From assembly GCA_946811185.2 (NCBI GenBank), contig OX328102.1, positions 51,127,619-51,191,618 on the forward strand: a stretch of 64,000 nt of DNA, written 5' to 3'. The stretch is from Hippopus hippopus. Its lineage: Eukaryota; Mollusca; Bivalvia; Cardiida; Cardiidae. The notes under the pieces are model-generated. The model saw nothing but the letters and a program-made list of their open reading frames with translations. It was not told the origin of the DNA and made no database searches. Both the position numbers and the translations under genes were made by a program. Below are positions 22,704-37,105 of this stretch, piece by piece (positions within the stretch are counted from its first letter, which is position 1; every line of letters begins with the position of its first letter).

Positions 22704-24356
22704 GTATGGTTATTGTGCACTGCACTCAATAATTTTTCAACAATCATGCATACCAAATTTGAAGATGTTCAGACTAGAGATGGCAAAGTTATATTCCGGA
22801 CAAGCAAGAAAAATGCTGTAAAAATGACGATCAAAGGGAAATAACTCAAAGACTGCATGAGGTAGAGTTTTGGTTACTACGCACTGCACTCCGTATTATT
22901 GCAACAAACACAAATGCAGAGTTTCAAGTCAATCGGACTGGAGATGACAAAGTCAAGCTCCGGACAAAAAACTGAACTGTAAAAATGATGAAAGTGGAAT
23001 TACTCAAAATCCACGCTAGGTAGAGTTATTGTTCTTGCGCACTGTACTCCGTAATATGGCAGCAAACATGCATACAAAGGTTGAAGTTTTTCTGACTTGA
23101 GATGACAAAGTTATATTCCGGACAAGCACTAAATGCTGTTAAAGAAGATGATTAAAGGAAAATAACTCAAATACAGCATGAGGTAGGGTTACAATTCTTG
23201 TGCACTGCACTTCCAAATATTGCAACAAATAAGCATACCATATTTCAAGTCATTCCTAATTATGATGACAAAGTTATTCTCCGTTCAAGCAAGAAATGCT
23301 ATAAAAATGAATATCAAAGGGTGAATAACTCAAAATTCATGCTAGGAAGAGTTATCACTGCAATCCGTAATTTTTCAACAATCATGCATACTAAATTTGA
23401 AGATGTTCAGACTAGAGATGGCAAAGTTATGTTCCGGACAATCTAAAAAATGCTGTAAAAATAACGATCAAAGGGAAATAACTCAAATACTGCATGAGGT
23501 ACAGTTCTGGTTCTTTCGCACTGCACTCAGTATTATTGCAAGAAACACAAATGCAGAATTTCAAGTTCAATCGGACTGGAGATGATAAAGTTAAGCTCCA
23601 GACAAAAATATGAACTGTAAAAATGAAGATGAAAGTGGAATTATTACCAATCCGAGCTAGGTAGAGTTATTGTTCTTGTGCACTGTACTCCGTAATATTG
23701 CAACAAAAAATGCATACCAAGTTTGAAGTCGTTCTCACTTGAGATTACAAAGTTATATTCCGGACAAGCACTAAATGTTGTGAACAGGATGATCAAAGGG
23801 AAATAACTCAAAGACAGCACGAGGTAGAGTTACAATTCTTGCGCACTGCACTTCCAAATATTGCATCAAATAAGCATACCATATTTCAAGTCATTCCTAC
23901 TTAAGATGACAAGGTTATGCTCCGCACAAGCAAGAAATGCTATAAAAATGAACATCAAAGAGGGAATAACTCAAAATTCGTCCTAGGAAGAGTTATGGTT
24001 ATTGTGCACTCCACTCCGTAATTTTTCAACAATCATGCATACCAAATTTGAAGATGTTCAAACTAGAGATGGCAAAGTTATATTCCGGACAAGCAGAAAA
24101 ATAACTGTAAAAATGACGATCAAAGTGAAATAACTCAAAGACAGCATGAGATAGAGTTATGGTTCTCTCGCACTGCACTCCGTATTATTACAACAAACAC
24201 AAATGCAGAGTTTCAAGTCAATCGGACTGGAGATGACAAAATTATGCTCCGGACAAAGAACTGGACGCCGCCCGCCTGCCCGTCGGAACCCGCCTGGACC
24301 CCCGTACGCCATCGGTGATCCCATAATACGTCCCGAATTCGACGGCCATATAAAAA
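22704..24356 (+). repeat. Satellite family B, block 3b (10 units, 5' end missing)
   Basis: It begins inside a type ii unit and continues iii, iv, i, ii, iii, iv, i, ii, iii and tail (GC-rich from about 24264). It is what an 11-unit block would be without its first unit and part of the second. The A array resumes with AGTAGCCATTTGCAGTTG. Confidence 0.88.
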
Positions 24357-25069
24357 AGTAGCCATTTGCAGTTGAAAATTTCCATTTCTTGTTTACGCAA
24401 TAAAGTCTGCATTTGTGGTCTGATTTTCATGAAACTTGTATAGTTGCTTTGTATCATCAACAGCTTCAAACCGATTGATTTTGAAAATCTCCTACAAACA
24501 GTATGGGAAAAGTAACCATTTCAATTAGCAAATTTCCATTTCTTGTTTACACAATAAAGTCTGCATTTGTAGTCAGATTTTCATGAAACTTCCACAGTTG
24601 CTTTGTATGATCAACACCTTGAACCTTATTGATTTTGAAAAAGAAATAAAAAACAGTATTGGAAAAGTAGCCATTTGAAAGTTAAAATTTCCATTTCATA
24701 TTTAGGCTATAATGTCTGCATTAGTGGTCAGATTTTCACGAAACTTGCATAGTTGCTTTGTATCATCAACAGTTTAAACGCTATTAATTTTGAAAAACAT
24801 CCAACAAACAGTAGAGGAAAAGAAGCCATTTGATATTGCAAATAACCATTTCTTGTTTATGCTATAAAGTCTGCATTTGTAGTCAGCCTTTTTTTAAAAC
24901 TTGAACGGTTGCTTTGTATCATCAACAGCTTGAATCATATTGATTTGGAAAAATCCAACAAACAGTACGGAAAAAGAAGCCATTTGAAGTTGAAAATATG
25001 CATTTCTTGTTTACGCAATAAAGTCTGCATTTGTAGTCAAATTCGCATGAACCTTGCACAGTTGCTTTG
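24357..25069 (+). repeat. Satellite family A, block 9
   Basis: About 4.5 A units. It ends abruptly inside a unit after CACAGTTGCTTTG, without the poly(A)/(CA) unit and without the left 17-mer that precede other B blocks. Confidence 0.93.
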
Positions 25070-25967
25070 AAATGACGATCAAAAGGAAATAACTCAAAGA
25101 CAGCATGAGTTAGAGTTATGGCTCTTTCGCACTGCACTCCGTATTTTTGAAACAAAAACAAATGCAGAGTTTCAAGTTCAGTCGGACTGAAGATGATAAA
25201 GTTCAGCTCCGGACAAAAAAATGGACTGTAAAAATGAAGATGAAAGTGAAATTATTCCCAATCCGACCTAGGTAGAGTTATTGTTCTTGCGCACTCTACT
25301 CCGTAATATTGCAACAAAAAATGCATACCAAGTTTGAAGTCGTTCTCACTTGAGATTACAAAGTTATATTTCGGTGAAGCACTAATTTCTGTGAAAAGGA
25401 TGATCAAATGGAAATAACTCAAAGACAGCACTAGGTACGGTTACAATTCTTGCGCACTGCACTTCCAAATATTGCAACAAATAAGCATTCCATATTTCAA
25501 GTCATTCCTACTTAAGATGACAAAGTTATGCTCCGCACAAGCAAGAAATGCTATAAAAATGAACATCAAAGAGGGAATGATTCAAAATTCGTGCTAGGAA
25601 GCGTTATGGTTATTGTGCACTCCACTCCGTAATTTTTCGACAATCATGCATACCAAATTTGAAGATGTTCAGACTAGAGATGGCAAAGTTATATTCCAAA
25701 ACAAACCAAAAAATGCTGTAAAAATGACTATCAAAGGGAAATAACTCAAAGACAGCATGAGGTAGAGTTATGGTTCTTTCGCACTGCACTCCGTATTATT
25801 ACAACAAACACAAATGCAGAGTTTCAAGTCAATCGGACTGGAGATGACAAAGTTATGCTCCGGACAAAGAACTGGACGCCGCCTGCCTTCCTGCCGAAAG
25901 CCCGCCTGGTCGCCCGTACACCATCGGTGATCCCATAATACGTCCCGAATTCGACGGAAAAAAAAAA
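25070..25967 (+). repeat. Satellite family B, block 4 (irregular left junction)
   Basis: It starts mid-unit at AATGACGATCAAAAGG and runs iii, iv, i, ii, iii plus tail. The left junction is unique to this block and must come from a secondary rearrangement. The tail end is altered: GACGG runs directly into twelve A, with the CCATAT segment missing. Confidence 0.88.
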
Positions 25968-28591
25968 AGTAGCCATTTGAATTTGAACATTTCCATTTTT
26001 TGTTTACGCGATAAAGTCTGCATTTGTGGTCTGATTTTCATGAAACTTGTATAGTTGCTTTGTATCATCAACAGCTTCAAACCTATTGATTTTGAAAATC
26101 TCCTACAAACAGTACGGGAAAAGTAACCATTTGAATTAGCAAATTTCCATTTCTTATTTAGACAATAAAGTCTGCATTTGTGGTCAGATTTTCATGAAAC
26201 CTCCACAGTTGCTTTGTATGATCAACACCTTGAACCTTATTGATTTTTGAAAAAGAATTAAAAAACAGTATTGGAAAAGTAGCCATTTGAAAGTTAACAT
26301 TTCCATTTCATGTTTAGGCTATAATGTCTGCATTAGTGGTCAGATTTTCAGGAAACTTGCATAGTTGCTTTGTATCATCAACAGCTTAAACGTTATTGAT
26401 TTTGAAAAACATCCAATGAACAGTACAGGAAAAGAAGCCATTTGATATTGCAAATGTCCTTTTCTTGTTTATGCAATAAAGACTGCATTTGTAGTCAGAT
26501 TTTTATGAAACTTGAACGGTTGCTTTGTATCATCAACAGCTTGAATCATATTGATTTGGAAAAATCCAACAAACAGTACGGAAAAAGTAGCCATTTGCAG
26601 ATGAAAATATGCATTTCTTGTTTACGCAATAAAGTCTGCATTTGTAGTCAGATTCGCATGAACCTTGCACAGTTGCTTTGTATCATCAACAGCTTGAACG
26701 CTATTCATTTTGAAATTAATCTAAAAGACAGTACTGGAAAAGCAGCCATTTGAAGTTGCAAATTTACATTACTTCTTTACACAATAAAGTCGGCATTTGT
26801 GGTCAGATTTTCATGAAATTTGCACAGTTGCTTTATATAATCAACAGCTTGAACGCTATTGATTTTGAAATAAATCTAACAGACAATACTGGAAAAGCAG
26901 CCATTTGAATTTGCAAATTTACATTTCTTCTTTACGCAATAAAGTCTGCATTTGTAATCAGATTTTTAGGAAACTTAAACAGTTGCATTGTATCATCAAC
27001 AGCTTGAAGTCAGAAGACTATTGATTTTGAAATAAATCTAACAAACACTACTGGAAAAGTAGCCATTTGAATTTGCAAATTTCCATTTCTTGTTTATGGA
27101 ATAAAGCCTGCATTTGTAGGCAGATTTTCATGAAACTTGTATAGCTGCTTTGTATCATCAACAGCTTGAACCCTATTGATTTTGACAAAAACATCCCATA
27201 ATTAGTACAGGAAAAGTACCCGTTTGAAGTTGAAAATTTCCATTTCTTGTTTACGCAATATACTCTGCATTTGTGGTCAGATTTTCATGAAACGTGCATA
27301 GGTGCTTTGTATCATCAACGGCTTGAACCCTATTGATATTGAATTAAATCTAACAAACAGTATTGAAAAAGTAGCTATTTGATATTGCAAACTTCCATTT
27401 CTTGTTTACGCAATCAAGTCTGCACTTGTAGTCAGATTTTCATGAAACTTGCACAGTTGCTTTGTATTATCGACAGCTTGAACGCTATCGATTAAGAAAA
27501 AATATTGCAACATACAGTATTGGAAAAGTAGCCATATCAAGGTGAAATTTTCCATTTCTTGTTCACGCAATAAAGTGGGCATTTGTGGTCAGATTTTTAT
27601 GAAACTTCTAGAGTTCCTTTGTATCATCAACAGCTTGAACACTATTGATTTAAAAAAAAAAAAACATACAAATAGTATAGGAAAAGTACCCATTTGAAGT
27701 TTCAAATTTCCAATTCTTGTTTACGGAATAAAGTCTGCATTTGTATTCAAATTTTCATGAAATTTTATAGTTGCTTTGTATTATCAACAGCTTAAAGCCT
27801 ATTGATTTTGAAAAAAATCCAACAAAAAGTATGGTAAAAGTAGCCATTTGAATTTGAAAATATCCATTTCTTGTTTACGCAATAAAGTCTGCATTTGTAG
27901 TCAGATTTTCATTAAACTTGCACAGTTGCTTTGTATCATCAACAGCTTAAATCCTATTGATTTTGAAAAATATCCAAGAAAGAATATGTTAAAAGTAGCC
28001 ATTTGAAGTTGAAAATATCCATTTTTTGTTTACTCAATAAAGTTTGCATTTGTAGTCAGATTTTCATGAAACTTGCACAGTTGCTTTCTATCATCAACAA
28101 CTTGAACGCTATTGATTTTGAAATAAATCTAACAAACAGTGTTGGAAAAGTAGCCATTTGAATTTGCAAATTTCCATTTCTTGTTTACTCAATAAAGTCT
28201 GCATTTGTAGTCAGATTTTCATGAAACTTGTGTAGATGCTTTGTATGATCAACAGCTAGAACCCATTGATTTTGAAAAACTTCCAACGAACAGTACGGTA
28301 AAAAGTAGCCATTTGAATTTGAAAATTTCCATTTCTTGTTTACGCAAAAAAGTCTGCATTTGTGAGTTAGATTTTCATGAAACTTGCACAGTTGCTTTGT
28401 ATCATGAACAGCTTGAACCCTATTCATTTTGAAAAAAAAAGTCCAACAAACAGTACGGGAAAACTAGCCATGTGAAGTTGAAAATATCCATTTCTTGTCT
28501 ATGCAATTTGTTCTGCATTTGTGGTCAGATTTTTATGAAAATTGCACAGGTGCTTTGTATTATCAACAGCTTGAACCCTATTGATTTTCAA
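25968..28591 (+). repeat. Satellite family A, block 10
   Basis: A units after the tail. The first units carry GAAAATCTCCTACAAACAG and GAAAAAGAAATAAAAAACAG, which also follow the tails of blocks 3b and 5-11. At about 27003 a small local duplication (GAAGTCAGAAGAC) extends one unit. Confidence 0.93.
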
Positions 28592-28953
28592 TTAAGGTAG
28601 TAGACCCCTAACGCTTTTAGTGCAAAATGGAATAAAATTTCTTTATAGTTGATAAATCAGGATTTATACTGATATAATAAATTTGCAGATTTTCAACCGA
28701 CCAGAAATTCCTTTGATGTCTATCTTCAAATTATTTGTTGATACTTTTGTTAGTTTCTAGAGAAGGGAGGTAATTATTATCTCCCTTTGTAATAGTGGTT
28801 TTAGATTTATAATTGATAAGTCTTAGAAGGAAGAAAAGAAAAAAGTGGCTCGGTTAAAGTTGTACAATAATACGCATTTTTAATCATAGCAAATTTTGTA
28901 GGATAATATTATAGTGGAAATAGCTGTTTTCTATTACGGGTCCGCTACCTTAA
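28592..28953 (+). mobile_element. MITE copy 6 with TTAA target duplication
   Basis: TTAA at 28592-28595 and 28950-28953; element 28596-28949, 354 bp. It is shorter because TGAGAATA is lost after the central palindrome (GTAATAGTGG in place of GTAATGAGAATATAGTGG). Confidence 0.85.
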
Positions 28954-30708
28954 ATCTAACAAACAGTATTGGAAAAGTAGCCATTTGATATTGCAAACTT
29001 CCATTTCTTGTTTACGCAATAACGTCTGCATTTGTTGTCAGATTTTCACGAAACTTGTACTGTTGCTTTGTATCATCGACAGCTTGAAGGCTATCGATTA
29101 AGAAAAAAAATGCAACATACAGTACTTGAAAAGTAGCCATTTAAAGTTCCAAATTTCTATTTCTTGTTTACGCAATAAAGTCTGCATTTGTATTCAGATT
29201 TTCATGAAACTTGTATGGCTGCTTTGTATCATCAACAGCTTGAAACCTATTGATTTTGACAAAAAAGTACCATAATTAGTACGGGAAAAGTACCCGTTTG
29301 AAGTTGAAAATTTCCATTTCTTGTTTACGCAATATAATCTGCATTTGTATTCAGATTTTCATGAAACTTGTATAGTTGCTTTGTATCTTCAACACCTTGA
29401 ACCCTGTACATGTCGAAAAACATCCAACAAACAGTACGGGAAAGCTAGCCATTTGAAGTTGAAAATTTCCATTTCTTGTTTACGAAATTTATTCTGCATT
29501 TGTAATCAAATTTTCATGAAACTTGCACAGTTGCTTTGTATCATCAACGGCTTGAACCCTATTGATTTGGAATTAAATCTAACAAACAGTATTGAAAAAG
29601 TAGCTATTGGATATTGCAAATTTCCATTCTTCTTTATGGAATAAAGTCTGCATTTGTAGTCAGATTTTCATGAAACTTCTACAGTTGCTTTGTAATATCA
29701 ACAGATTGAACCATATTGATTAAAAAAAGAAAAAAACAGAAATGGTACGGGAAAAGTTGCCATTTGAACTTGCAAATTTCCATTTCGTGTTTACGCAATA
29801 AAATCTGCATTTGTAGTCAGATTTTTATGAAACTTGCACAGTTGCTTTGTATCATCAACAGCTTGAACCCTTATTGATTTTGAAAAAAATCCAACAAATC
29901 GTCTTGGAATAGTAGTCATTTGAAGGATTTCCTTTTCTTGTTTACTCAATTAAGTCTGCATTTGTAGTCAGATTTTTATGAAACTTCTATAGTTCCTTTG
30001 TATGATCAACAGCTTGAACACTATTGATTTAAAAAAAAATCATGCAAATAGTACAGGTAAAGTAGCCATTTGAAGTTCCAAATTTCCACTCTTAGTTTAC
30101 GCAATAAAGTCTGCATTTGTATTCAGATTTTCATGAAACTTGTATAGCTGCTTTGTATCTTCAACAGCTTGAACCCTATTGATTTTGACAAAAACATCCC
30201 ATAATTAGTACGGGAAAAGTACCCGTTTGAAGTTGAAAATTTCCATTTCTTGTTTACGCAATATAATCTGCATTTGTGGTCAGATTTTCATGAAACTTGC
30301 ATAGTTGCTTTGTATCATCAACGGCTTGAACCCTATTGATTTGGAATTAAATCTAACAAAGAGTATTGAAAAAGTAGCTATTTGATATTGCAAACTTCCA
30401 TTTCTTTTTTACGCAATCAAGTCTGTACTTGTAGTCAGATTTCCATGAAACTTCCACAGTTGCTTTGTATCATCGACAGTTTTAATAGTAACGATTAAGA
30501 CAAAAAAAAGCAACATACAGTATTACAAAAGTAGCCATATCAAGGTGAAAACTTCCATTTCTTGTTTACGCAATAAAGTCGGCATTTGTGGTCAGATCTT
30601 GATGAAACTTCTACAGTTCCTTTGTATGATCAACAGCTTGATCACTATTGATTTAAAAAAAAAACCACACACACACAAATAGTACAGGAAAAGTACCCAT
30701 TTGAAGTT
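28954..30708 (+). repeat. Satellite family A, block 11
   Basis: About 11 A units. Their order (ATCGATTAAG unit, AAGTACCATAATTAG unit, CATGTCGAAAAACATCC unit) recurs after MITE copy 7. The last unit has the A run plus (CA)n at 30655-30677. Confidence 0.93.
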
Positions 30709-31310
30709 ATATTCCGGACAAGCACTAAATGCTGTAAAAATGACGATAAAAGGGAAATAACTCAAAGACAGCACAAGGTAGGGGTACAATTCTTGCGCAC
30801 TACACTTCCAAATATTGCAACAAATAAGCATACCATATTTCACGTCATTTCTACTTAAGATGACAAAGTTATTCTCCGGACAAGTCAAGAAATGCTATAA
30901 AAATGAACATCAAAGGAGGAATAACTAAAAATTCGTGCTAGGAAGAGTTATGGTTATGGTGCACTCCACACCGTAATTTTTCAACAATCATGCATACCAA
31001 ATTTGAAGATGTTCAGACTAGAGATGGCAAAGTTATATTCCGGACAAGCAGAAACTGCTGTAAAAATGACGATCAAAGGAAAATAACTCAAAGACAGCAT
31101 AAGGTAGAGTTATGGTTCTTTCTCACTGCACTCCGTATTATTACAACAAACACAAATGCAGAGTTTCAAGTCAATCGGACTGGAGATGACAAAGTTATGC
31201 TCCGGACAAAGAACTGGGCGCTGCCCGCCTGCCCGCCGAAAGCCCGCCTGGTCGCCCGTACGCCATCGGTGATCCCATAATACGTCCCGAATTCGACGGC
31301 CATATAAAAA
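30709..31310 (+). repeat. Satellite family B, block 5 (3 units plus tail)
   Basis: 602 bp: i, ii, iii and tail. The left 17-mer AGTACCCATTTGAAGTT is intact and the right one begins AGTAGCCATTTGAA. The GC-rich tail begins at about 31214. Confidence 0.92.
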
Positions 31311-34300
31311 AGTAGCCATTTGAATTTGAACATTTTCATTTCTTGTTTACGCAATAAAGTCTGCACTTGTGGTCTGATTTTCATGAAACTTGTATAGTTG
31401 CTTTGTACCATCAACGGCTTGAAACTTATTGATTTTGAAAATCTCCTACAAACAGTACGGGAAAAGTAACCATTTGAATTAGCAAATTTCCATTTCTTAT
31501 TTAGACAATAAAGTCTGCATTTGTGGTCAGATTTTCATGAAACCTCCACAGTTGCTTTGTATGATCAACAGCTTGAATCTTATTGATTTTTGAAAAAGAA
31601 ATAAAAAACAGTATTGGAAAAGTAGCCATTTGAAAGTTAAAATTTCCATTTCATATTTAGGCTATAATGTCTGCATTAGTGGTCAGATTTTCAGGAAACT
31701 TGCATAGTTGCTTTCTATCATCAACAGCTTAAACGCTATTGATTTTGAAAAAACATCCAACGAACAGTACAGGAAAAGAAGCCATTTGATATTGCAAATG
31801 TCCATTTCTTGTTTATGCAATAAAGTCTGCATTTGTAGTCAGAATTTTATGAAACTTGAACGGTTGCTTTGTATCATGAACAGCTTGAATCATATTGATT
31901 TGGAAAAATCCAACAAACAGTACGGAAAAAGTAGCCATAATAACATACGCATTTGTAGTCAGATTCGCATGAACCTTGCACAGTTGCTTTGTGTCATCAA
32001 CAGCTTGAACGCTATTAATTTTGAAATTAATCTAAAAGACAGTACTGGAAAAGCAACCATTTGAAGTGGCAAATTTATATTATTTCTTTACGCAATAAAG
32101 TCGGCATTTGTTGTCAGATTTTCATGAAATTTGCACAGTTGCTTTCTATCATCAACAGCTTGAACGCTATTGATTTTGAAATAAATCTAACAGACAATAC
32201 TGGAAAAGCAGCCATTTGAATTTGCAAATTTACATTTTTTCTTTACGCAATAAAGTCTGCATTTGTAATCAGATTTTCAGGAAACTTACACAGTTGCATT
32301 GTATCATCAACAACTTGAAGACTATTGATTTTGAAATAAATCTAACAAACACTACTGGAAAAGTAGCCATTTGAATTTGCAAATTTCCATTTCTTGTTTA
32401 TGGAATAAAGTCTGCATTTGTAGTCAGATTTTCATGAAACTTCTACAGTTGCTTTGTAATATCAACAGATTGAACCGTATTGATTGAAAAAAGAAAAAAA
32501 CAGAAATGGTGCGGGAAAAGTAGCCATTTGAACTTGCAAATTTCCATTTCGTGTTTACGCAATAAAATCTGCATTTGTAGTCAGATTTTTATGAAACTTG
32601 CACAGTTGCTTTGTATCATCAACAGCTTGAACCCTTATTGATTTTGAAAAAAATCCAACAAATCGTCTTGGAATAGTAGTCATTTGAAGGATTTCCTTTT
32701 CTTGTTTACACAATTAAGTCTGCATTTGTAGTCAGATTTTCATAAAACTTGTATAGTTGCTTTGTATCATCACAGCTTGAACGCTATTGATTAAGGAAAA
32801 ATATTGCAACATACAGTATTGAAAAAGTAGTTATTTGAAGGTGAAAATTTCTATTTCTTGTTTATGCAATAAAGTCGGCATTTGTGGTCAGATTTTTATG
32901 AAACTTCTATAGTTCCTTTGTATGATCAACAGCTTGAACACTATTGATTTAAAAAAAAACAACATACAAATAGTACAGGAAAAGTACTCATTTGAAGTTC
33001 CAAATTTCCACTCTTAGTTTACGCAATAAAGTCTGCATTTGTATTCAGATTTTCATGAAACTTGTATAGCTGCTTTGTATCATCAACAGCTTGAACCCTA
33101 TTGATTTTGACAAAAACATCCCATAATTAGTACGGGAAAAGTAGCCGTTTGAAGTTGAAAAATTCCATTTATTATTTACGCAATATAATCTGCATTTGTG
33201 GTCAGATTTTCATGAAACTTGCATAGGTGCTTTGTATCATCAACGGCTTGAACCCTATTGATTTGCAATTAAATCTAACAAACAGTATTGAAAAAGTAGC
33301 TATTTGATATTGCAAACTTCCATTTCTTGTTTACGCAATCAAGTCTGCACTTGTAGTCAGATTTTCATGAAACTTGCACAGTTGCTTTGTATTATCGACA
33401 GCTTGAACGCTATCGATTAAGAAAAAATATTGCAACATACAGTATTGGAAAAGTAGCCATTTCAAGGTGAAATTTTCCATTTCTTGTTTACGCAATAAAG
33501 TCGGCATTTGTGGTCAGATTTTTATGAAACTTCTATTGTTCCTTTGTATGATCAACAGCTTGAACACTATTGATTTAAAAAAAAAAAAACACACAAATAG
33601 TACAGGAAAAGTACTCATTTGAAGTTTCAAATTTCCAATTCTTGCTTACGCAATAAAGTCTGCATTTGTATTCAAATTTTCATGAAACTTGTATAGTTGC
33701 TTTGTATTATCAACACCTTAAAGCCTATTGATTTTGAAAAAAATCCAACAAAAATATGGTAAAAGTAGACATTTGAATTTGAAAACTTCCATTTCTTGTT
33801 TACGCAATAAAGTCTGCATTTGTACTCAGATTTTCATTAAACTTGCACAGTTGCTTTGTATCATCAACAGCTTAAATCCTACTGATTTTGAAAAATATCC
33901 AAGAAAGAGTTTGTAAAAAGTAGCCGTTTGAAGTTGAAAATATCCATTTATTGTTTACGCAATAAAGTTTGCATTTGTAGTCAGATTTTCATGAAACTTG
34001 CAAAGTTGCTTCCTATCATCAACAACTTGAACGCTATTGATTTTGAAATAAATCTAACAAACAGTGTTGGAAAAGTAGCCATTTGAATTTGCAAATTTCC
34101 ATTTCTTGTTTACTCAATAAAGTCTGCATTTGTAGTCAGATTTTCATGAAACTTGTGTAGGTGCTTTGTATCATCAACAGCTAGAACCCATTGATTTTGA
34201 AAAACATCCAACGAAGAGTACGGTAAAAAGTAGCCATTTGAATTTGAAAATTTCCATTTCTTGTTTACGCAATAAAGTCTGCATTTGTAAGTTAGATTTT

Positions 34301-34514
34301 CATGAAACTAGCACAGTTTCTTTGTATCATGAACAGCTTGAACCCTATTCATTTTGAAAAAAAATCCAACAAACAGTACGGGAAAACTAGCCATGTGAAG
34401 TTGAAAATATCCATTTCTTGTTTATGCAATTTGTTCTGCACTTCTGGTTAGATTTTTATGAAACTTGCACAGGTGCTTTGTATTATCAACAGCTTGAACC
34501 CTATTGATTTTCAA
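31311..34514 (+). repeat. Satellite family A, block 12
   Basis: A units. One near 31935 is shortened: GTAGCCATAATAACATACGC replaces the usual GTAGCCATTTG to TTTACGC stretch, a loss of about 40 bp. The same shortened unit occurs near 37735 and 41175. A poly(A)/ACACAC tract at about 33577-33595 occurs here without an adjacent B block. Confidence 0.93.
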
Positions 34515-34884
34515 TTAAGGTAGTAGACCCCTAACGCTTTTAGTGCAAAATGGAATAAAATTTCTTTATAGTTGATAAATCAGGATTTATACTGATATAA
34601 TAAATTTGCAGATTTTCAACCGACCAGAAATTCCTTTGATGTCTATCTTCAAATTATTTGTTGATACTTTTGTTAGTTTCTAGAGAAGGGAGGTAATTAT
34701 TATCTCCCTTTGTAATGAGAATATAGTGGTTTTAGATTTATAATTGATAAGTCTTAGAAGGAAGAAAAGAAAAAAGGGGCTCGGTTAAAGTTGTACAATA
34801 ATACGCATTTTTAATCATAGCAAATTTTGTAGGATAATATTATAGTGGAAATAGCTGTTTTCTATTACGGGTCCGCTACCTTAA
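34515..34884 (+). mobile_element. MITE copy 7 with TTAA target duplication
   Basis: TTAA at 34515-34518 and 34881-34884; element 34519-34880, 362 bp, with both ends in the most common form (GGTAGTAGACCC and GGGTCCGCTACC). Confidence 0.87.
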
Positions 34885-35864
34885 ATCTAACAAACAGTAT
34901 TGGAAAAGTAGCCATTTGCTATCGCAAACTTCCATTTCTTGTTTACGCAATAAAGTCTTCATTTGTAGTCAGATTTTCATGAAACTTGCACTGTTGCTTT
35001 GTATCATCGACAGCTTGAAGGCTATCGATTAAGAAAAAAAATGCAACATACAGTATTGGAAAAGTAGCCATTTGAAGTTCCAAATTTCCATTTCTTGTTT
35101 ACGCAATAAAGTCTGCATTTGTATTCAGATTTTCATGAAACTTGTATGGCTGCTTTGTATCATCAACAGCTTGAAAGCTATTGATTTTGACAAAAAAGTA
35201 CCATAATTAGTACGGGAAAAGTACCCGTTTGAAGTTGAAAATTTCCATTTCTTGTTTACGCAATATAATCTGCATTTGTAGTCAACTTTTCATGAAACTT
35301 GTATAGTTGCTTTGTATCTTCAACAACTTGAACCCTATTCATGTCGAAAAACATCCAACAAACAGTACGGGAAAACTAGCCATTTAAAGTTGAAAATTTT
35401 CATTTCTTGTTTACGCAATATAATCTGCATTTGTGGTCAGATTTTCATGAAACTTGCATAGTTGCTTTGTATCATCAACGGCTTGAACCCTATGGATTTG
35501 GAATTAAATCTAACAAAGAGTATTGAAAAAGTAGCTATTTGATATTGCAAACTTCCATTTCTTTTTTACGCAATCAAGTCTGTACTTTTAGTCAGATTTC
35601 CATGAAACTTCCACAGTTGCTTTGTATCATCGACAGTTTTAACAGTATCGATTAAGACAAAAAAAATGCAACATACAGTATTAGAAAAGTAGCCATATCA
35701 AGGTGAAAACTTCCATTTCTTGTTTACGCAATAAAGTCGGAATTTGTGGTCAGATTTTTATGAAACTTCTACAGTTCCTTTGTATGATCAACAGCTTGAT
35801 CACTATTGATTTAAAAAAAAACACACACACACAAATAGTACAGGAAAAGTATCCATTTGACGTT
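34885..35864 (+). repeat. Satellite family A, block 13
   Basis: About six A units, shorter than block 11 but with the same unit order. It ends with an A run plus (CA)n (35813-35833) and a changed left 17-mer (AGTATCCATTTGACGTT). Confidence 0.93.
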
Positions 35865-37105
35865 ATATTCCGGACAAGCACTAAATGCTGTAAAAATGAC
35901 GATGAAAGGGAAATAACTCAAAGACAGCACAAGGTAGCGTTACAATTCTTGCGCACTGCACTTCCAAATATTGCAACAAATAAGCATACCATATTTCACG
36001 TCATTTCTACTTAAGATGACAAAGTTATTCTCTGGACAAGTCAAGAAATGCTATAAAAATGAACATCGAAGGGGGAATAACTCAAAATTCGTGCTAGGAA
36101 ATGTTATGACTGCATTCCGTAATTTTTCAACAATCATGCATACCAAATTTAAAGATATTTAGACTAGAGATGGCAAAGTTATATTCCTGACAAGCAGAAA
36201 ATGCTGTAAAAATGACGATCAAAGGGAAATACCTCAAAGACAGCATGAGGTAGAGTTATGGCTCTTTCGCACTGCACTCCGTATTATTGCAACAAACACA
36301 AATGCAGAGTTTCAAGTTCAATCAGACTGGAGATGATAAAGTTAAACTCCGGACAAAGAACTGGACTGTAAAAATGAAGATGAAAGTCGAAATACTCACA
36401 ATCCGAGCTAGGTAGAGTTATTGTTCTTGCGCACTGTACTCCGTAATATGGCAACAAACATGCATACCAAGTTTGAAGTCTTTCTGACTTGAGATGACAA
36501 AGTTATATTCCGGACAAGCACTAAATGCTGTAAAAAAGAAGATCAAAAGGAAATAACTCAAAGACAGCACGGGGTAGGGTTACAATTCTTGCGCACTGCA
36601 CTTCCAAATATTTGCAACAAATAAGCATACAATATTTCAAGTCCTTCCTTCTTAAGATGACAAAGTTATGCCCCGGACAAGCAAGAAATGCTATAAAAAT
36701 GAACATCAAAGAGGGAAAAACTTAAAATTCGTGCTAGGCAGAGTTATGGTTATTGTGCACTCCACTCCGTAATTTTTCAACAATCATGCATACCAAATTT
36801 GAAGATGTTTAGACTAGAGATGGCAAAGTTATATTCCGGACAAGCAGAAAATGCTGTAAAAATGACGATCAAAGGGAAATAACTCAAAGACAGCATAAGG
36901 TAGAGTTATGGTTCTTTCGCACTGCACTCCGTATTATTAAACAAACACAAATGCAGAGTTTCAAGTTAATCGGACTGGAGATAACAAAGTTATGGTCCGG
37001 ACAATGAACTGGACGCCGCCCGCCTGCCCGCCGAAAGCCCGCCTGGTCGCCCGTACGCCATCGGTGATCCCATAATACGTCCCGAATTCGACGGCCATAT
37101 AAAAA
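35865..37105 (+). repeat. Satellite family B, block 6 (7 units plus tail)
   Basis: 1241 bp: i, ii, iii, iv, i, ii, iii and tail (GC-rich from about 37010). It is 639 bp longer than the 3-unit form, i.e. one extra set of four units. Confidence 0.92.
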
